The position numbers were made by a program, and so were the translations under genes. The notes below the pieces were generated by a model. That model ran no database searches. It was not told where the DNA came from and saw nothing but the letters and a program-made list of their open reading frames with translations. From NCBI RefSeq assembly GCF_038096165.1, contig NZ_CP151076.1, positions 3,221,501 to 3,285,500 of the forward strand: a stretch of 64,000 bases of DNA, given 5' to 3'. How positions within the stretch are numbered: position 1 is the stretch's first letter; each line of letters begins with the position of its first letter. Shown piece by piece: positions 18,503-27,973 of the stretch. This stretch comes from Pseudomonas sp. G.S.17 (lineage in GTDB: Bacteria; Pseudomonadota; Gammaproteobacteria; Pseudomonadales; Pseudomonadaceae).

Positions 18503-19460
18503 GATCGATATCCTCTCATTCGGCGAAACCATGGCGATGTTCGTCGCGGAGCAGCCCGGCGATCTGGCTCAGGTCAGTCATTTCGAAAAACGCATTGCCG
18601 GTGCCGACAGCAACGTTGCCATCGGTCTGGCGCGCCTGGGCTTCAAGGTTGAATGGCTGAGCCGCGTCGGCGATGACTCGCTGGGGCGTTTCGTCGTTGA
18701 CAGCCTGCAACGCGAAGGCGTGAGTTGTCAGCACGTGACCGTGGACCCGCTGCACCCCACCGGTTTCCAGCTCAAGTCCCGGGAACTGGAGGGCGCCGAT
18801 CCTGCCGTGGAGTATTTCCGCAAGGGTTCGGCGGCCAGTCGCCTGTCGCTCAAGGACATCGATCCGCGCCTGCTCGACGCCAGGCATTTACACGCAACCG
18901 GCATCCCCGCTGCGTTGTCGGGCAGCTGCCGTGACTTGTCCCGGGAATTGATGACCTGCATGCATAACGCCGGACGCAGCGTGTCGTTCGATCCTAATTT
19001 GCGCCCGTCCCTGTGGCCGAACCAGGCACGCATGATCAACGAGATCAACTACCTCGCCAGCCTGGCGCACTGGGTGTTTCCAGGTTTGGCCGAAGGCCTG
19101 GTGCTCACCGGCTATGAAGATCCGCCGGACATTGCCGCGTTCTACCTGGACCAGGGCGTCGAAGCGGTGGTGATCAAGCTCGGCGCTAACGGCGCGTATT
19201 ACCGCACGCAAAACGATCAGGGTTTTGTCGCCGGCGTTCCGGTCAGCCAGGTGGTTGACACCGTCGGCGCCGGTGATGGTTTCGCCGTCGGGGTGATCAG
19301 CGCCCTGCTGGAAAACCAGGGGTTTGCCCAGGCCGTAGCCCGGGGCAACTGGATCGGCAGTCAGGCCGTGCAAAGCCGCGGCGATATGGAAGGCCTGCCG
19401 TCACGCGCGGCGCTCGACGCGGCGTTGCCCATCAGCCGAAAACTGGCGGAACTGATCTGA
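18495..19460 (+). CDS. kguK: KguK, 2-ketogluconate kinase (PfkB family)
   Basis: 321-residue ribokinase-fold kinase. The sugar-binding N-terminal motif [14 protein letters not shown] and the C-terminal anion-hole/catalytic motif [12 protein letters not shown] with the catalytic Asp are both present. By context it phosphorylates 2-ketogluconate in the cytoplasm to 2-keto-6-phosphogluconate. The 8-base overlap with kguE suggests translational coupling. By sequence alone a 2-dehydro-3-deoxygluconokinase would look similar; the operon decides. Confidence 0.92.
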   Translation: MSEIDILSFGETMAMFVAEQPGDLAQVSHFEKRIAGADSNVAIGLARLGFKVEWLSRVGDDSLGRFVVDSLQREGVSCQHVTVDPLHPTGFQLKSRELEGADPAVEYFRKGSAASRLSLKDIDPRLLDARHLHATGIPAALSGSCRDLSRELMTCMHNAGRSVSFDPNLRPSLWPNQARMINEINYLASLAHWVFPGLAEGLVLTGYEDPPDIAAFYLDQGVEAVVIKLGANGAYYRTQNDQGFVAGVPVSQVVDTVGAGDGFAVGVISALLENQGFAQAVARGNWIGSQAVQSRGDMEGLPSRAALDAALPISRKLAELI

Positions 19461-19525
19461 ACCACCCCTGCTCAACTGAATAACCGTACCTGCTGCGACA
19501 ACAACAAAAAGCTCAGGAGATCGAA

Positions 19526-20842
19526 ATGGAAAAGTTACTCGATAGCGTTAAAACCAGCGGTTTGAAACGTCGCTGGTTGTGGATCATGCCCATCGTCTTC
19601 ATCACTTACAGCCTGGCCTATCTGGATCGGGCCAATTATGGCTTTGCCGCCGCCTCGGGCATGGCCGAAGACCTGCACATCACCCCAGGCATGTCGTCGT
19701 TGCTGGGTGCCCTGTTCTTTCTCGGCTATTTCTTCTTTCAGGTGCCAGGTGCGATCTACGCGCAGAAGAAGAGCGTTAAAAAGCTGATCTTTGTCAGCCT
19801 GATTCTCTGGGGTGGCCTCGCGACGCTGACTGGCATTGTTTCCAATGCCTACATGCTGATCGGTATCCGCTTCATGCTCGGCGTGGTCGAGGCTGCAGTA
19901 ATGCCCGCAATGCTGGTCTATCTCTGCTACTGGTTCACACGCGCCGAGCGCTCCCGGGCCAATACCGTGCTGATTCTCGGCAATCCGGTGACCATGCTCT
20001 GGATGTCAGTGGTTTCCGGTTATCTCGTAGCCCATTTCAGCTGGCGTTGGATGTTTATCGTCGAAGGCTTGCCAGCGGTTATCTGGGCGTTTATCTGGTG
20101 GCGTCTGGTGGACGAGCGTCCAGCCCAGGCCAAGTGGCTCAGTGAAGCCGAGAAAACCGAACTGCAAGCGCGCCTGGACGCCGAGCAAGTCGGCATCAAA
20201 CCGGTGAAGAACTATGCCGAGGCATTTCGTTCGCCAAAAGTGTTGCTGCTCGCCGCGCAGTATTTCTGCTGGAGCATCGGCGTTTACGGCTTTGTGCTGT
20301 GGCTGCCGACCATCCTGAAAAAAGGCATGCAGATGGACATGGTCGAGGCCGGTTGGTTGTCGGCCTTGCCTTATCTGGCTGCCGTGATCGGCATGATCGT
20401 GGTGTCCTGGGCCTCGGACAAACTGCAAAAACGTAAGGTGTTTGTATGGCCGCCGCTGCTGCTGGCCGCGATTGCCTTCTACGGTTCCTACGCCTTGGGT
20501 ACTGAACATTTCTGGTGGTCCTATTCCCTGCTGGTGATTGCCGGTGCCTGCATGTATGCGCCTTATGGGCCGTTCTTTGCCATCGTTCCGGAAATCCTGC
20601 CGTCGAATGTGGCCGGTGGGGCCATGGCGCTGATCAACAGTCTCGGCGCATTGGGTTCGTTTGCCGGCTCGTATCTGGTGGGTTACCTCAACGGCGTGAC
20701 CGGAACCCTGAGCGCTTCGTATCTGTTCATGAGCGGCTCGCTGCTGCTGTCGGTATTCCTGACCCTGATGCTCAGGCCAGACAACAAAACCAAGCCTGTC
20801 GCTGACCAGCGCAATACTCCCCGCGCCCCGGCCCATCCTTGA
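19526..20842 (+). CDS. kguT: KguT, 2-ketogluconate MFS transporter
   Basis: 438-residue major facilitator of the anion:cation symporter (ACS) group, with twelve predicted helices and the early motif YSLAYLDRANYGFAAASGM typical of sugar acid transporters. AGGAG lies nine bases before the ATG. It is expected to import 2-ketogluconate produced in the periplasm by gluconate dehydrogenase. The neighbours kguK and kguD complete the route to 6-phosphogluconate. Confidence 0.92.
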   Translation: MEKLLDSVKTSGLKRRWLWIMPIVFITYSLAYLDRANYGFAAASGMAEDLHITPGMSSLLGALFFLGYFFFQVPGAIYAQKKSVKKLIFVSLILWGGLATLTGIVSNAYMLIGIRFMLGVVEAAVMPAMLVYLCYWFTRAERSRANTVLILGNPVTMLWMSVVSGYLVAHFSWRWMFIVEGLPAVIWAFIWWRLVDERPAQAKWLSEAEKTELQARLDAEQVGIKPVKNYAEAFRSPKVLLLAAQYFCWSIGVYGFVLWLPTILKKGMQMDMVEAGWLSALPYLAAVIGMIVVSWASDKLQKRKVFVWPPLLLAAIAFYGSYALGTEHFWWSYSLLVIAGACMYAPYGPFFAIVPEILPSNVAGGAMALINSLGALGSFAGSYLVGYLNGVTGTLSASYLFMSGSLLLSVFLTLMLRPDNKTKPVADQRNTPRAPAHP

Positions 20843-20849
20843 AAGGGAA

Positions 20850-21842
20850 ATGTCCACGATGAAAAAGCATGTCGTTCTCTACAAGCAACTGTCTTCCCCA
20901 CTCATGGAGCGTTTGCAGGCCCACGCTGAAGTCACGTTTATCGAGGATCCCAAGCGTGATGATCTCGCCCGACTGCGCGCGGCCTTGCCTTACGCGCAGG
21001 GTCTTCTGGGCGCGAGCATCAAACTGGATGCCGCTTTGCTGGACCTTGCGCCGCAACTGGAGGCGATCTCCACTGTTTCCGTGGGCGTGGACAATTACGA
21101 CCTCGAGGATCTGGACCGTCGGGGCATTGCGCTGTGCAACACCCCGGATGTTCTGACTGAAACCACCGCCGATACAGGCTTTGCCCTGATCATGGCCACG
21201 GCGCGGCGGGTGGTCGAACTGGCCAATATGGTGCGCAACGGTGAATGGAAGCAGAACATCGGCTCCGCGCATTTCGGCAGTGACGTGCATGGCAAGACGT
21301 TAGGCATCATCGGCATGGGCCGGATCGGTGAGGCACTGGCCCAGCGCGGCCATTTCGGTTTTGGCATGCCGGTGCTGTATCACAGTCACTCGCCAAAACC
21401 GGCTGTGGAAGCCCGTTTCGATGCGGGCTATCGCAGCCTTGAGGCGTTGTTGCGCGAAGCCGACTTTGTTTGCCTGACGGTGCCGTTGACCGCTGAAACC
21501 GAGGGATTGATCGGCAAGGAGCAACTGGCGCTGATGCGCCCGGAAAGCATTCTGATCAATATCGCCCGGGGCAAGGTGGTCGACGAGCAGGCGCTCATCG
21601 AGGCGCTGCAGAGCGGCCAGCTACGCGCGGCGGGGCTCGATGTGTTCGAGCGCGAACCACTGGCCAGCGATTCGCCATTGCTCGGGCTGAACAATGTCGT
21701 GGCGACGCCGCACATGGGCTCGGCAACCCATGAAACCCGCGAGGCCATGGCCAGTTGCGCAGTGGACAATCTCATCAGTGCGCTCAAGGGCCAGAGGCCG
21801 GCGAATCTGGTTAATTCGAAAGGTTGGGAGACACGGCGCTAA
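20850..21842 (+). CDS. kguD: KguD, 2-ketogluconate 6-phosphate reductase
   Basis: 330-residue D-isomer-specific 2-hydroxyacid dehydrogenase. Rossmann motif LGIIGMGRIGEALAQR, the conserved catalytic Arg in LINIARGKVVDE, Glu in DVFEREPL and His in ATPHMGSAT are all visible. It reduces 2-keto-6-phosphogluconate to 6-phosphogluconate, feeding the Entner-Doudoroff pathway. It starts 7 bases after the kguT stop. A second in-frame Met (MKKHVVLYKQ) is three codons in. Confidence 0.93.
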   Translation: MSTMKKHVVLYKQLSSPLMERLQAHAEVTFIEDPKRDDLARLRAALPYAQGLLGASIKLDAALLDLAPQLEAISTVSVGVDNYDLEDLDRRGIALCNTPDVLTETTADTGFALIMATARRVVELANMVRNGEWKQNIGSAHFGSDVHGKTLGIIGMGRIGEALAQRGHFGFGMPVLYHSHSPKPAVEARFDAGYRSLEALLREADFVCLTVPLTAETEGLIGKEQLALMRPESILINIARGKVVDEQALIEALQSGQLRAAGLDVFEREPLASDSPLLGLNNVVATPHMGSATHETREAMASCAVDNLISALKGQRPANLVNSKGWETRR

Positions 21843-21850
21843 AGACCTCT

Positions 21851-21883
21851 TCGCGGGCAAGCCTCGCTTTAAAGCAAGGCTTC
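21851..21883. terminator. REP-derived hairpin after kguD
   Basis: A REP-like core (TTCGCGGGCAAGCCTCGCTT) continues into a second arm AAAGCAAGGCTT, forming a 12-bp stem with one mismatch at 21,860-21,883. It may stabilise or end the kgu transcript. The remaining bases to 22,189 show no supported gene; a 60-codon TTG frame there has no ribosome binding site. Confidence 0.55.
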
Positions 21884-22189
21884 AAGCCAGAATGAACCGT
21901 TGGCCCATTCTGAAAGATGTTTAAGGAATAACCAACATGACCTGGATCATAAAAATGCGAAACTTCGTCCCATCCGGAAAAAAGTTTTCTGTTTGTAACC
22001 GATGCAGTGCTATTTTTGTTTCTCGATAGGACTGTTCAGATTTCTTATCAGGAAAGTGCCTCGACCATTGTGGGAATCTTCCCCAAGACCCCGCTTCCAG
22101 GTCAACCAGTGCTTTCGCTGGCCATCTCGACCGGTCCTTCCCTACCCATTGGAGCTATTGCCAGTGCCGATGTAGACGAGGTGGGCTGA

Positions 22190-22447
22190 ATGAACAAAGT
22201 CACGTTCCCCAACGCTTGCCAGCTGATGCGCTGGTACTTCCACCCGGTCGGTTTCGAAGCCACCATGGATGCCCCCAGCAGCATGGTTGCCCGACTTTTC
22301 GATCGGGCCAGCGGCGAAACCGTCATTGCCATCGCAGGCCTGCCTTGCGCAACGGTGATGAATGCGACGGAGGTGGAACTGATTATCGAGGCGATCGAGG
22401 CGGAACTGGAGTCGTTCCGCCCATCCAGAGTGTTGAACGCGTCCTGA
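22190..22447 (+). CDS. DUF1652 family protein
   Basis: 85 residues matching the small Pseudomonas-specific DUF1652 family: an N-terminal CQLMRWYFHPVGFEA, a middle GETVIAIAGLPCATV, and an acidic C-terminal helix. No signal peptide or membrane segment. Function is not known. It runs convergently into the helicase gene with 3 bases between the stops. Confidence 0.85.
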   Translation: MNKVTFPNACQLMRWYFHPVGFEATMDAPSSMVARLFDRASGETVIAIAGLPCATVMNATEVELIIEAIEAELESFRPSRVLNAS

Positions 22448-22450
22448 AAC

Positions 22451-24925
22451 TCAGGTTTTGTGACGCAAATCCTCGAAAAATGCTTTGCCAGCGTCGATTC
22501 GATCCGACGCTTTGGTCACGTTCGCGCCCTCTTTCACGCTGCCATCGATAAACCAATAGCAGTGCCGAACGGCGCGCGTAATCGCGACATAGGCCAGACG
22601 CATCACCTCGTCTTTTTGCGCGTTGTCGAATGCATCTGTATCGCCGGCATTACCCAGCCCGGCCAGACGATACAGCTGGTTCTTGTAAGGCGAATGGGTC
22701 AGATGCTGGCAATCGCCCAGCAGGAATACCGCGTCAGCCTGCAGCCCCTTGGCGCTGTGATAGGTCAATTGTTTGAAGCGTCGCTTCTCGGATGATTGCG
22801 CATAGTCTGCATTAATAAGCGCTTGTAAGCCTTTGGACAAAGAGGCTTTTTCACTGCTTTTACGGTACAGCAATAAAATCGAATCGCCGTCCTGGTAATG
22901 CTCCATCAGCCGTTCTTCAAGCACCTGATCCTCACGATTCAGCACAGTGACCGGCAGCAACTCCTGAGCGGCTCCGCAGGCGCGGGCTTTTTTGCCGGCG
23001 ATGGCCGGCGCGGCGCGGACGATATGTTCGGCAGCGTCGATGATGTGCTGATGGCTACGATAGTTTTCGCTGAGCATGACCTTGGTGGTTGCCGGCGAGG
23101 AAAATTCCTTGGGGAACTCCATGAAGAACTTGGGTGAGCTGCCGCGCCAGCCGTAGATCGATTGCCAGTCGTCGCCGACACACAGCAACGAAGCGTGCCG
23201 GGCCGTACGCCCGATGTGCAACGCCGGACCTCGCCGACGAATTTCCCGAAGACTCGCCCGGACCCACGAAACGATTTGCGGCGACACGTCCTGAAATTCA
23301 TCGATCATCAAGTGCGACAGTGGCCTGAGCTGCGCATCACCCACAACTTTCAGGTTTTCCGGGGCGTTCTCGCCAAACAGGGCGAACATCCGGTTATAGG
23401 TCATGACCGGCGGCGTCTGCGCCAGCAGATGAGTTTCGAAGGCTTTCCAGAACAGACTCAACGCTTCGAAGAAATATCGATCCGGGTCGTCGTTGGCAAA
23501 GCTCATTTCGGCCACGGCAGCCGGGACGTCGAGCGCCAGGTTTTCGATAAAACTTGCCGCGGCCACGAAACTGTCCAGCAGTGGCGCAGCGCCAAGCTCG
23601 CCTTTGACCTTGTAATCAAAGCCTGGCCCGGCCACAGCAGCGCCGGACAGGGACTGTAGAACCCGGCCGCCGGCCTCATAGCTTTCCAGCCATATCAATG
23701 GTTTGCGGCAGAAAGCTTGAAACAGGGTGCGCTTGATGACCCACTCAGCCCAAACCGGCAATTTCGCCCCCGGACGTTTCAGCTGCTGGTCTTCCGATGG
23801 ATCGAAGCCCAGAACCACCCAGGCGTCCAGTTCGGCGATATACCCGTGCAGGTGAAAACCGAAACCGTTGATCTCCACCGTCTGGCGCATGGGCTCGATG
23901 CCTTTGATCGGCCATGCCTTGGCGCGAATCCACAGGTCTTCAATGGTGTCGCACAATTCTTCATCACGCTTGGCCGACAACTCGGTGACGGTGACACGTT
24001 TCTGCACATCCGGATGGTCGCGCTCGAGCTCCTTGAGCTGCAACGCCTGGCGATACAGCGGCGCCATGACCTCGCGGAACCGCTCGTTGCTGGCGTACAG
24101 GTCGCGATAACACAAGTTGAGTTGCTGACGTTGCGCGTCATTGATGCGCAAATCGAAAGGGTTGCTGTCGGCGCCCTCCTCTATGCCCACGGTTGACTGG
24201 CTGCCAAGGTTTTCGAACGCCGTCAGCTGTTCAAAACCTGGCAGGCTGCGCACCAGTGGCAAGATCCGCGAATGAAAGGTGCGTACCAGCTCGCGCGCCT
24301 GCTTCTGACTCAGGTCATGGCCCCAGAAGCCGAAAATCTCGATCAGCTTGTTGACGAAGTCCTTGCGCGACTCGCGGGTGAAGGTCACGACGGTCATCGA
24401 GTCCAGCTCGAATCCCAGATAATGACTAAGGACCAGCACGCGCAATACCAGCGAAGTGGATTTTCCCGCACCTGCACCAGCGATCACGTAGGTTGACGGG
24501 GTGTCGCTGAAAATCATCTTCCATTGCGCCGCACTGGGCTGCGCATGGGGCGGCAGCTTGAGAGCCACATCGGTCTTGATGGCTTTCCTCAATTCGGCGC
24601 TCAGCGGCAGGCGCCAATCGTCGAACAGATGATCATCTACTTTCGGCCCGCGATGTTCGCTGGGGCGCGTGTCGCGGATTACCAGCACCTGCCGACCTTG
24701 CTCAATCCCGTCGAGATGCCCTTCGGCATAACCCTCATCAACGCCTTGCAAATGGCCATTCAGATAACCGTCGGCGTGTCCCTGGGACCATGAGGGGCTG
24801 TGTTGCGAGCCCAATCGTGTCAAGGATTTGCCCAGCAGCCGGGCAATCAGGCGTTTGAAGAAAGGCAGATGCTCCGCTGGGGTCAGTTCCAGCTCGGCAT
24901 GAGGATGAAGATCGGTGTCCGGCAC
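22451..24925 (-). CDS. UvrD/Rep-type superfamily 1 helicase with Gly-rich N-terminal repeat
   Basis: 824 residues. Helicase motifs in order: Walker A GAGAGKSTS, motif Ia TFTRESR, Walker B IDEFQDVSPQ, motif III GDDWQSIYGWRG, motif V TYHSAKGLQADAVF and motif VI VAITRAVRHCYW, so ATP-driven 3'-5' unwinding is likely. Before the helicase core lies an unusual segment of about 30 residues in which glycine recurs every four residues (GHADGYLNGHLQG, then VDEGYAEGHLDG). The start is GTG at 24,925, supported by TGGAG five bases upstream; a TTG six codons earlier lacks a site. Genomic role is unknown. Confidence 0.88.
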   Translation of the reverse strand: MPDTDLHPHAELELTPAEHLPFFKRLIARLLGKSLTRLGSQHSPSWSQGHADGYLNGHLQGVDEGYAEGHLDGIEQGRQVLVIRDTRPSEHRGPKVDDHLFDDWRLPLSAELRKAIKTDVALKLPPHAQPSAAQWKMIFSDTPSTYVIAGAGAGKSTSLVLRVLVLSHYLGFELDSMTVVTFTRESRKDFVNKLIEIFGFWGHDLSQKQARELVRTFHSRILPLVRSLPGFEQLTAFENLGSQSTVGIEEGADSNPFDLRINDAQRQQLNLCYRDLYASNERFREVMAPLYRQALQLKELERDHPDVQKRVTVTELSAKRDEELCDTIEDLWIRAKAWPIKGIEPMRQTVEINGFGFHLHGYIAELDAWVVLGFDPSEDQQLKRPGAKLPVWAEWVIKRTLFQAFCRKPLIWLESYEAGGRVLQSLSGAAVAGPGFDYKVKGELGAAPLLDSFVAAASFIENLALDVPAAVAEMSFANDDPDRYFFEALSLFWKAFETHLLAQTPPVMTYNRMFALFGENAPENLKVVGDAQLRPLSHLMIDEFQDVSPQIVSWVRASLREIRRRGPALHIGRTARHASLLCVGDDWQSIYGWRGSSPKFFMEFPKEFSSPATTKVMLSENYRSHQHIIDAAEHIVRAAPAIAGKKARACGAAQELLPVTVLNREDQVLEERLMEHYQDGDSILLLYRKSSEKASLSKGLQALINADYAQSSEKRRFKQLTYHSAKGLQADAVFLLGDCQHLTHSPYKNQLYRLAGLGNAGDTDAFDNAQKDEVMRLAYVAITRAVRHCYWFIDGSVKEGANVTKASDRIDAGKAFFEDLRHKT

Positions 24926-25205
24926 GCAGGCTCCAGCAGTCAACAGATGAGCGAAGGCGCCATGGTCGCGCTATTCGTGCTTGATCTCCAGTGAAAAGCT
25001 TGGCGATCAAGCTATTAGCCGATCAATTGCAGGTGAAATGGAGAATCAAGCCAAGCCGAAGTATCAATTAATCAGATAGTAACTAGCCAAAATACCCGCT
25101 TTTTACCGATGCATATTTGATAGATCATTGCTCCATCAACCACGAATCATCGTTCAGCAGCCCGGACATTCACACAGTGACCGGCACTGCTCAGGAGGCC
25201 ACACC

Positions 25206-25901
25206 ATGCTGCAATTACGACCTTTCAACACTTTGGGCGGCGCCAACCACGGCTGGCTGGACGCGCACCACCACTTCTCGTTCGCAGACTACTACGACCC
25301 GAAACGCATGAACTGGGGTCAGCTGCGGGTCTGGAACGACGATGTGATCGAAGCCGGCACCGGATTCCCGAAACACTCGCACCGCGACATGGAAATCATC
25401 ACCTACGTTCGTGAAGGCGCGATTACCCATGAAGACAATCTGGGCAACAAGGGCCGTACCGAAGCAGGCGATGTACAGGTAATGAGTGCTGGCACCGGGA
25501 TTGCCCACAGCGAATACAACATGGAATCCACCGCAACCAGGATATTCCAGATCTGGATCATGCCCAACGAAACCGGCGCGGCACCTGCATGGGGCGCCAA
25601 ACCCTTTCCAAAAGGTGATCGTGAAGGCTTTGTGACCCTGGCCAGTGGCAAGAGTGGCGATGACGTCAGCCTGAGCATTCGCGCCGATGCACGTCTGGTA
25701 GCGGCCAACCTGAAAGCCGGTGAAACCGCGGAATATCGTCTGGACGCAGGTCGCCGTGCGTATCTGGTGCCGGCAACCGGCAGCATCGAAGTCAACGGCG
25801 TGCACGCAGTGGCCCGCGACGGCATCGCAGTTGAAGATGAGCAAGTGCTGCGCGTCACCGCCATCGAGGACAGTGAAATCGTGCTGGTAGACGTCGCGTA
25901 A
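25206..25901 (+). CDS. Pirin family protein (YhhW-type)
   Basis: 231-residue bicupin. The N-terminal cupin has the metal ligands in FPKHSHRDMEIITYV and a conserved HSEYN further on; the second cupin is degenerate. E. coli YhhW has quercetin 2,3-dioxygenase activity in vitro, but the physiological substrate in pseudomonads is unknown. AGGAGG lies eight bases before the ATG. A monocistronic unit with a strong terminator behind it. Confidence 0.9.
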   Translation: MLQLRPFNTLGGANHGWLDAHHHFSFADYYDPKRMNWGQLRVWNDDVIEAGTGFPKHSHRDMEIITYVREGAITHEDNLGNKGRTEAGDVQVMSAGTGIAHSEYNMESTATRIFQIWIMPNETGAAPAWGAKPFPKGDREGFVTLASGKSGDDVSLSIRADARLVAANLKAGETAEYRLDAGRRAYLVPATGSIEVNGVHAVARDGIAVEDEQVLRVTAIEDSEIVLVDVA

Positions 25902-25936
25902 CGCGTTGCCTGACAACTGCTTCACGCAGAAAGACA

Positions 25937-25968
25937 AAAGCCCCGGCTCGCAAGAGTCGGGGCTTTTT
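25937..25968 (+). terminator. Rho-independent terminator
   Basis: The stem AAAAGCCCCGGCTC / GAGTCGGGGCTTTTT has a GCAA loop, one G-T pair and a T5 tail, 35 bases after the pirin stop. Confidence 0.92.
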
Positions 25969-26049
25969 GCCTATCAGTGTCCCGTCCTTTGTGGGAGATC
26001 CCCCGTCGTCCAGACCCCGCGTTGTCGCGCAGCAAACACTAGCACCCGT

Positions 26050-26134
26050 TGGAGCGAGGCTTGCCCGCGAAGAACGTTAACGCGCTAGCGCTGGATCACC
26101 GAGGCGTCTGATTCGCGGGCAAGCCTCGCTCCCA
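26050..26134. repeat. REP doublet (REPIN)
   Basis: Two inverted copies of the Pseudomonas REP core, GGAGCGAGGCTTGCCCGCGA and its complement TTCGCGGGCAAGCCTCGCTC, are separated by about 40 bases. This is the REPIN form mobilised by RAYT transposases. No RAYT gene is in the window. A single related core lies at 21,851. Confidence 0.85.
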
Positions 26135-26190
26135 CCAAAGCAACGCGCACTCCTGTGGGAGAGAACTTTGTCCAGACACAGTAAAAAAGA

Positions 26191-27837
26191 TCAGTTGGGC
26201 GCAATCGCCGCATCCACCAGGACCTGCGCTTCAGCGACCAGGCGCTTGAGGTGATCTTCGCCCACAAAGCTTTCGGCGTAGATCTTGTAGATGTCCTCGG
26301 TACCGGATGGACGCGCCGCGAACCAGCCGTTTTCAGTCATGACCTTAAGGCCGCCGATGGCCTGATTGTTCCCCGGCGCATGGCTGAGCACGTTGAGGAT
26401 CGGTTCGCCGGCCAGTTCGGTGGATTGCACCTGATCGGGCGACAGCTTGCCGAGCAACGCTTTCTGCTCCGGATTGGCCTTGGCTTCAACCCGCGTCGAA
26501 AACGGTTCGCCCAATTCCTCGGTCAATGCCTGATAGATCTCGCTTGGATCACGGCCTTTACGCGCTGTGATCTCAGCCGCCAGCAAGGCCGGAATCAGCC
26601 CGTCCTTGTCGGTAGTCCAAACCGTGCCGTCCCTGCGCAGGAACGAGGCGCCGGCACTTTCTTCGCCGCCGAAACCCAGCGAGCCATCGAACAGTCCTTC
26701 GGCGAAGAACTTGAAGCCCACCGGCACTTCATACAAACGACGCCCCAGACGCGCGGCAACCCGATCAATCATGCCGCTGCTGACCACGGTCTTGCCCACG
26801 GCCGCATCGGCACGCCAATCCGGACGGTTCTGGAACAGATAGTCGATGGACACTGCCAGGTAATTGTTCGGCGCAAGCAGGCCGCCGCTCGGCGTGACGA
26901 TGCCGTGGCGGTCATGGTCCGGGTCGCAGGCAAAGGCGACCTGATATTTGTCCTTGAGACCGATCAGGCCTTGCATGGCGAAATTGGACGACGGGTCCAT
27001 GCGGATCCGGCCATCCCAGTCGACGCTCATGAAGCGGAACGTTGGATCGACGAACTTGTTCACCACGTCCAGATTCAGGCCGTAATGCTCGCCGATCGCC
27101 GACCAGTAACGCACCCCTGCTCCGCCCAGCGGATCGACGCCCAGGCGCAGATTGGCGTTGCGGATGGCGTCCATGTCGATGACGTTTTTCAGGTCCGCGA
27201 CGTAAGTGTTGAGGTAGTCATGGCGATGGGTCGTGTCAGCGCGCAGCGCTCGGTCGTGACTCATGCGCGTCACGCCCAGCACCTTCTCGGCCAGCAGTTC
27301 GTTGGCCTTGGCTTCGATCCACTTGGTGATATGGCTGTCGGCCGGACCGCCATTGGGCGGGTTGTATTTGAAGCCGCCACTTTCCGGTGGATTGTGCGAA
27401 GGCGTGATGACGATGCCATCGGCCAGGCCCGACGTGCGGCCCCGGTTGTAGCAGATGATCGCGTGGGAGATCGCCGGCGTCGGGGTGTATTCGTCGCCTT
27501 CGGAAATCATCACGTGCACGCCATTGGCGGCCAGGACTTCCAGGGCGGTGGCACTGGCGGGCGTCGACAAGGCGTGGGTGTCGGCACCCAGGAACAGCGG
27601 GCCGTCGATGCCGTTCAGCTGACGGTACAGGCAGATGGCCTGGCTGATGGCCAGAACGTGCCATTCGTTGAAGCTCAAATCAAAAGAACTGCCACGGTGC
27701 CCGGAGGTGCCGAAAGCGACCCGTTGAGTCGCCACCGAAGCGTCCGGCTGGCCGGTGTAATAGGCGGTTACCAATCGGGGAACATCGACCAGCAACTCGG
27801 CGGGTGCCAGCTTGCCGGCGAAAGGACTCAGACTCAT
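26191..27837 (-). CDS. pgm: Phosphoglucomutase (alpha-D-glucose-1,6-bisphosphate dependent)
   Basis: 548 residues of the alpha-D-phosphohexomutase family, Pgm type. Phosphoserine loop [13 protein letters not shown], metal loop DPDHDRHGI, sugar-binding GGEESAG and phosphate-binding [11 protein letters not shown] occur in order. It interconverts glucose 1-phosphate and glucose 6-phosphate, linking glycogen/trehalose and surface polysaccharide synthesis to central metabolism. GGAGG lies five bases before the ATG. Monocistronic by spacing. Confidence 0.95.
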   Translation of the reverse strand: MSLSPFAGKLAPAELLVDVPRLVTAYYTGQPDASVATQRVAFGTSGHRGSSFDLSFNEWHVLAISQAICLYRQLNGIDGPLFLGADTHALSTPASATALEVLAANGVHVMISEGDEYTPTPAISHAIICYNRGRTSGLADGIVITPSHNPPESGGFKYNPPNGGPADSHITKWIEAKANELLAEKVLGVTRMSHDRALRADTTHRHDYLNTYVADLKNVIDMDAIRNANLRLGVDPLGGAGVRYWSAIGEHYGLNLDVVNKFVDPTFRFMSVDWDGRIRMDPSSNFAMQGLIGLKDKYQVAFACDPDHDRHGIVTPSGGLLAPNNYLAVSIDYLFQNRPDWRADAAVGKTVVSSGMIDRVAARLGRRLYEVPVGFKFFAEGLFDGSLGFGGEESAGASFLRRDGTVWTTDKDGLIPALLAAEITARKGRDPSEIYQALTEELGEPFSTRVEAKANPEQKALLGKLSPDQVQSTELAGEPILNVLSHAPGNNQAIGGLKVMTENGWFAARPSGTEDIYKIYAESFVGEDHLKRLVAEAQVLVDAAIAPN

Positions 27838-27973
27838 ACAACCTCCATGGAGACAGGAAAATAGAAATAACGCAGGCAGCTGTAGGGCTTTGAATAGAAA
27901 AATAGCAGCGGCGCGGCAGTTTACTGGCAGTTTGACCGCTGCGCTCGGCTATCGATCCCTAAACCCTTGAGCA

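Noticed and set aside
22007..22189. 60-codon frame upstream of the DUF1652 gene
   Set aside because: TTG start, no ribosome binding site, composition of an untranslated leader.
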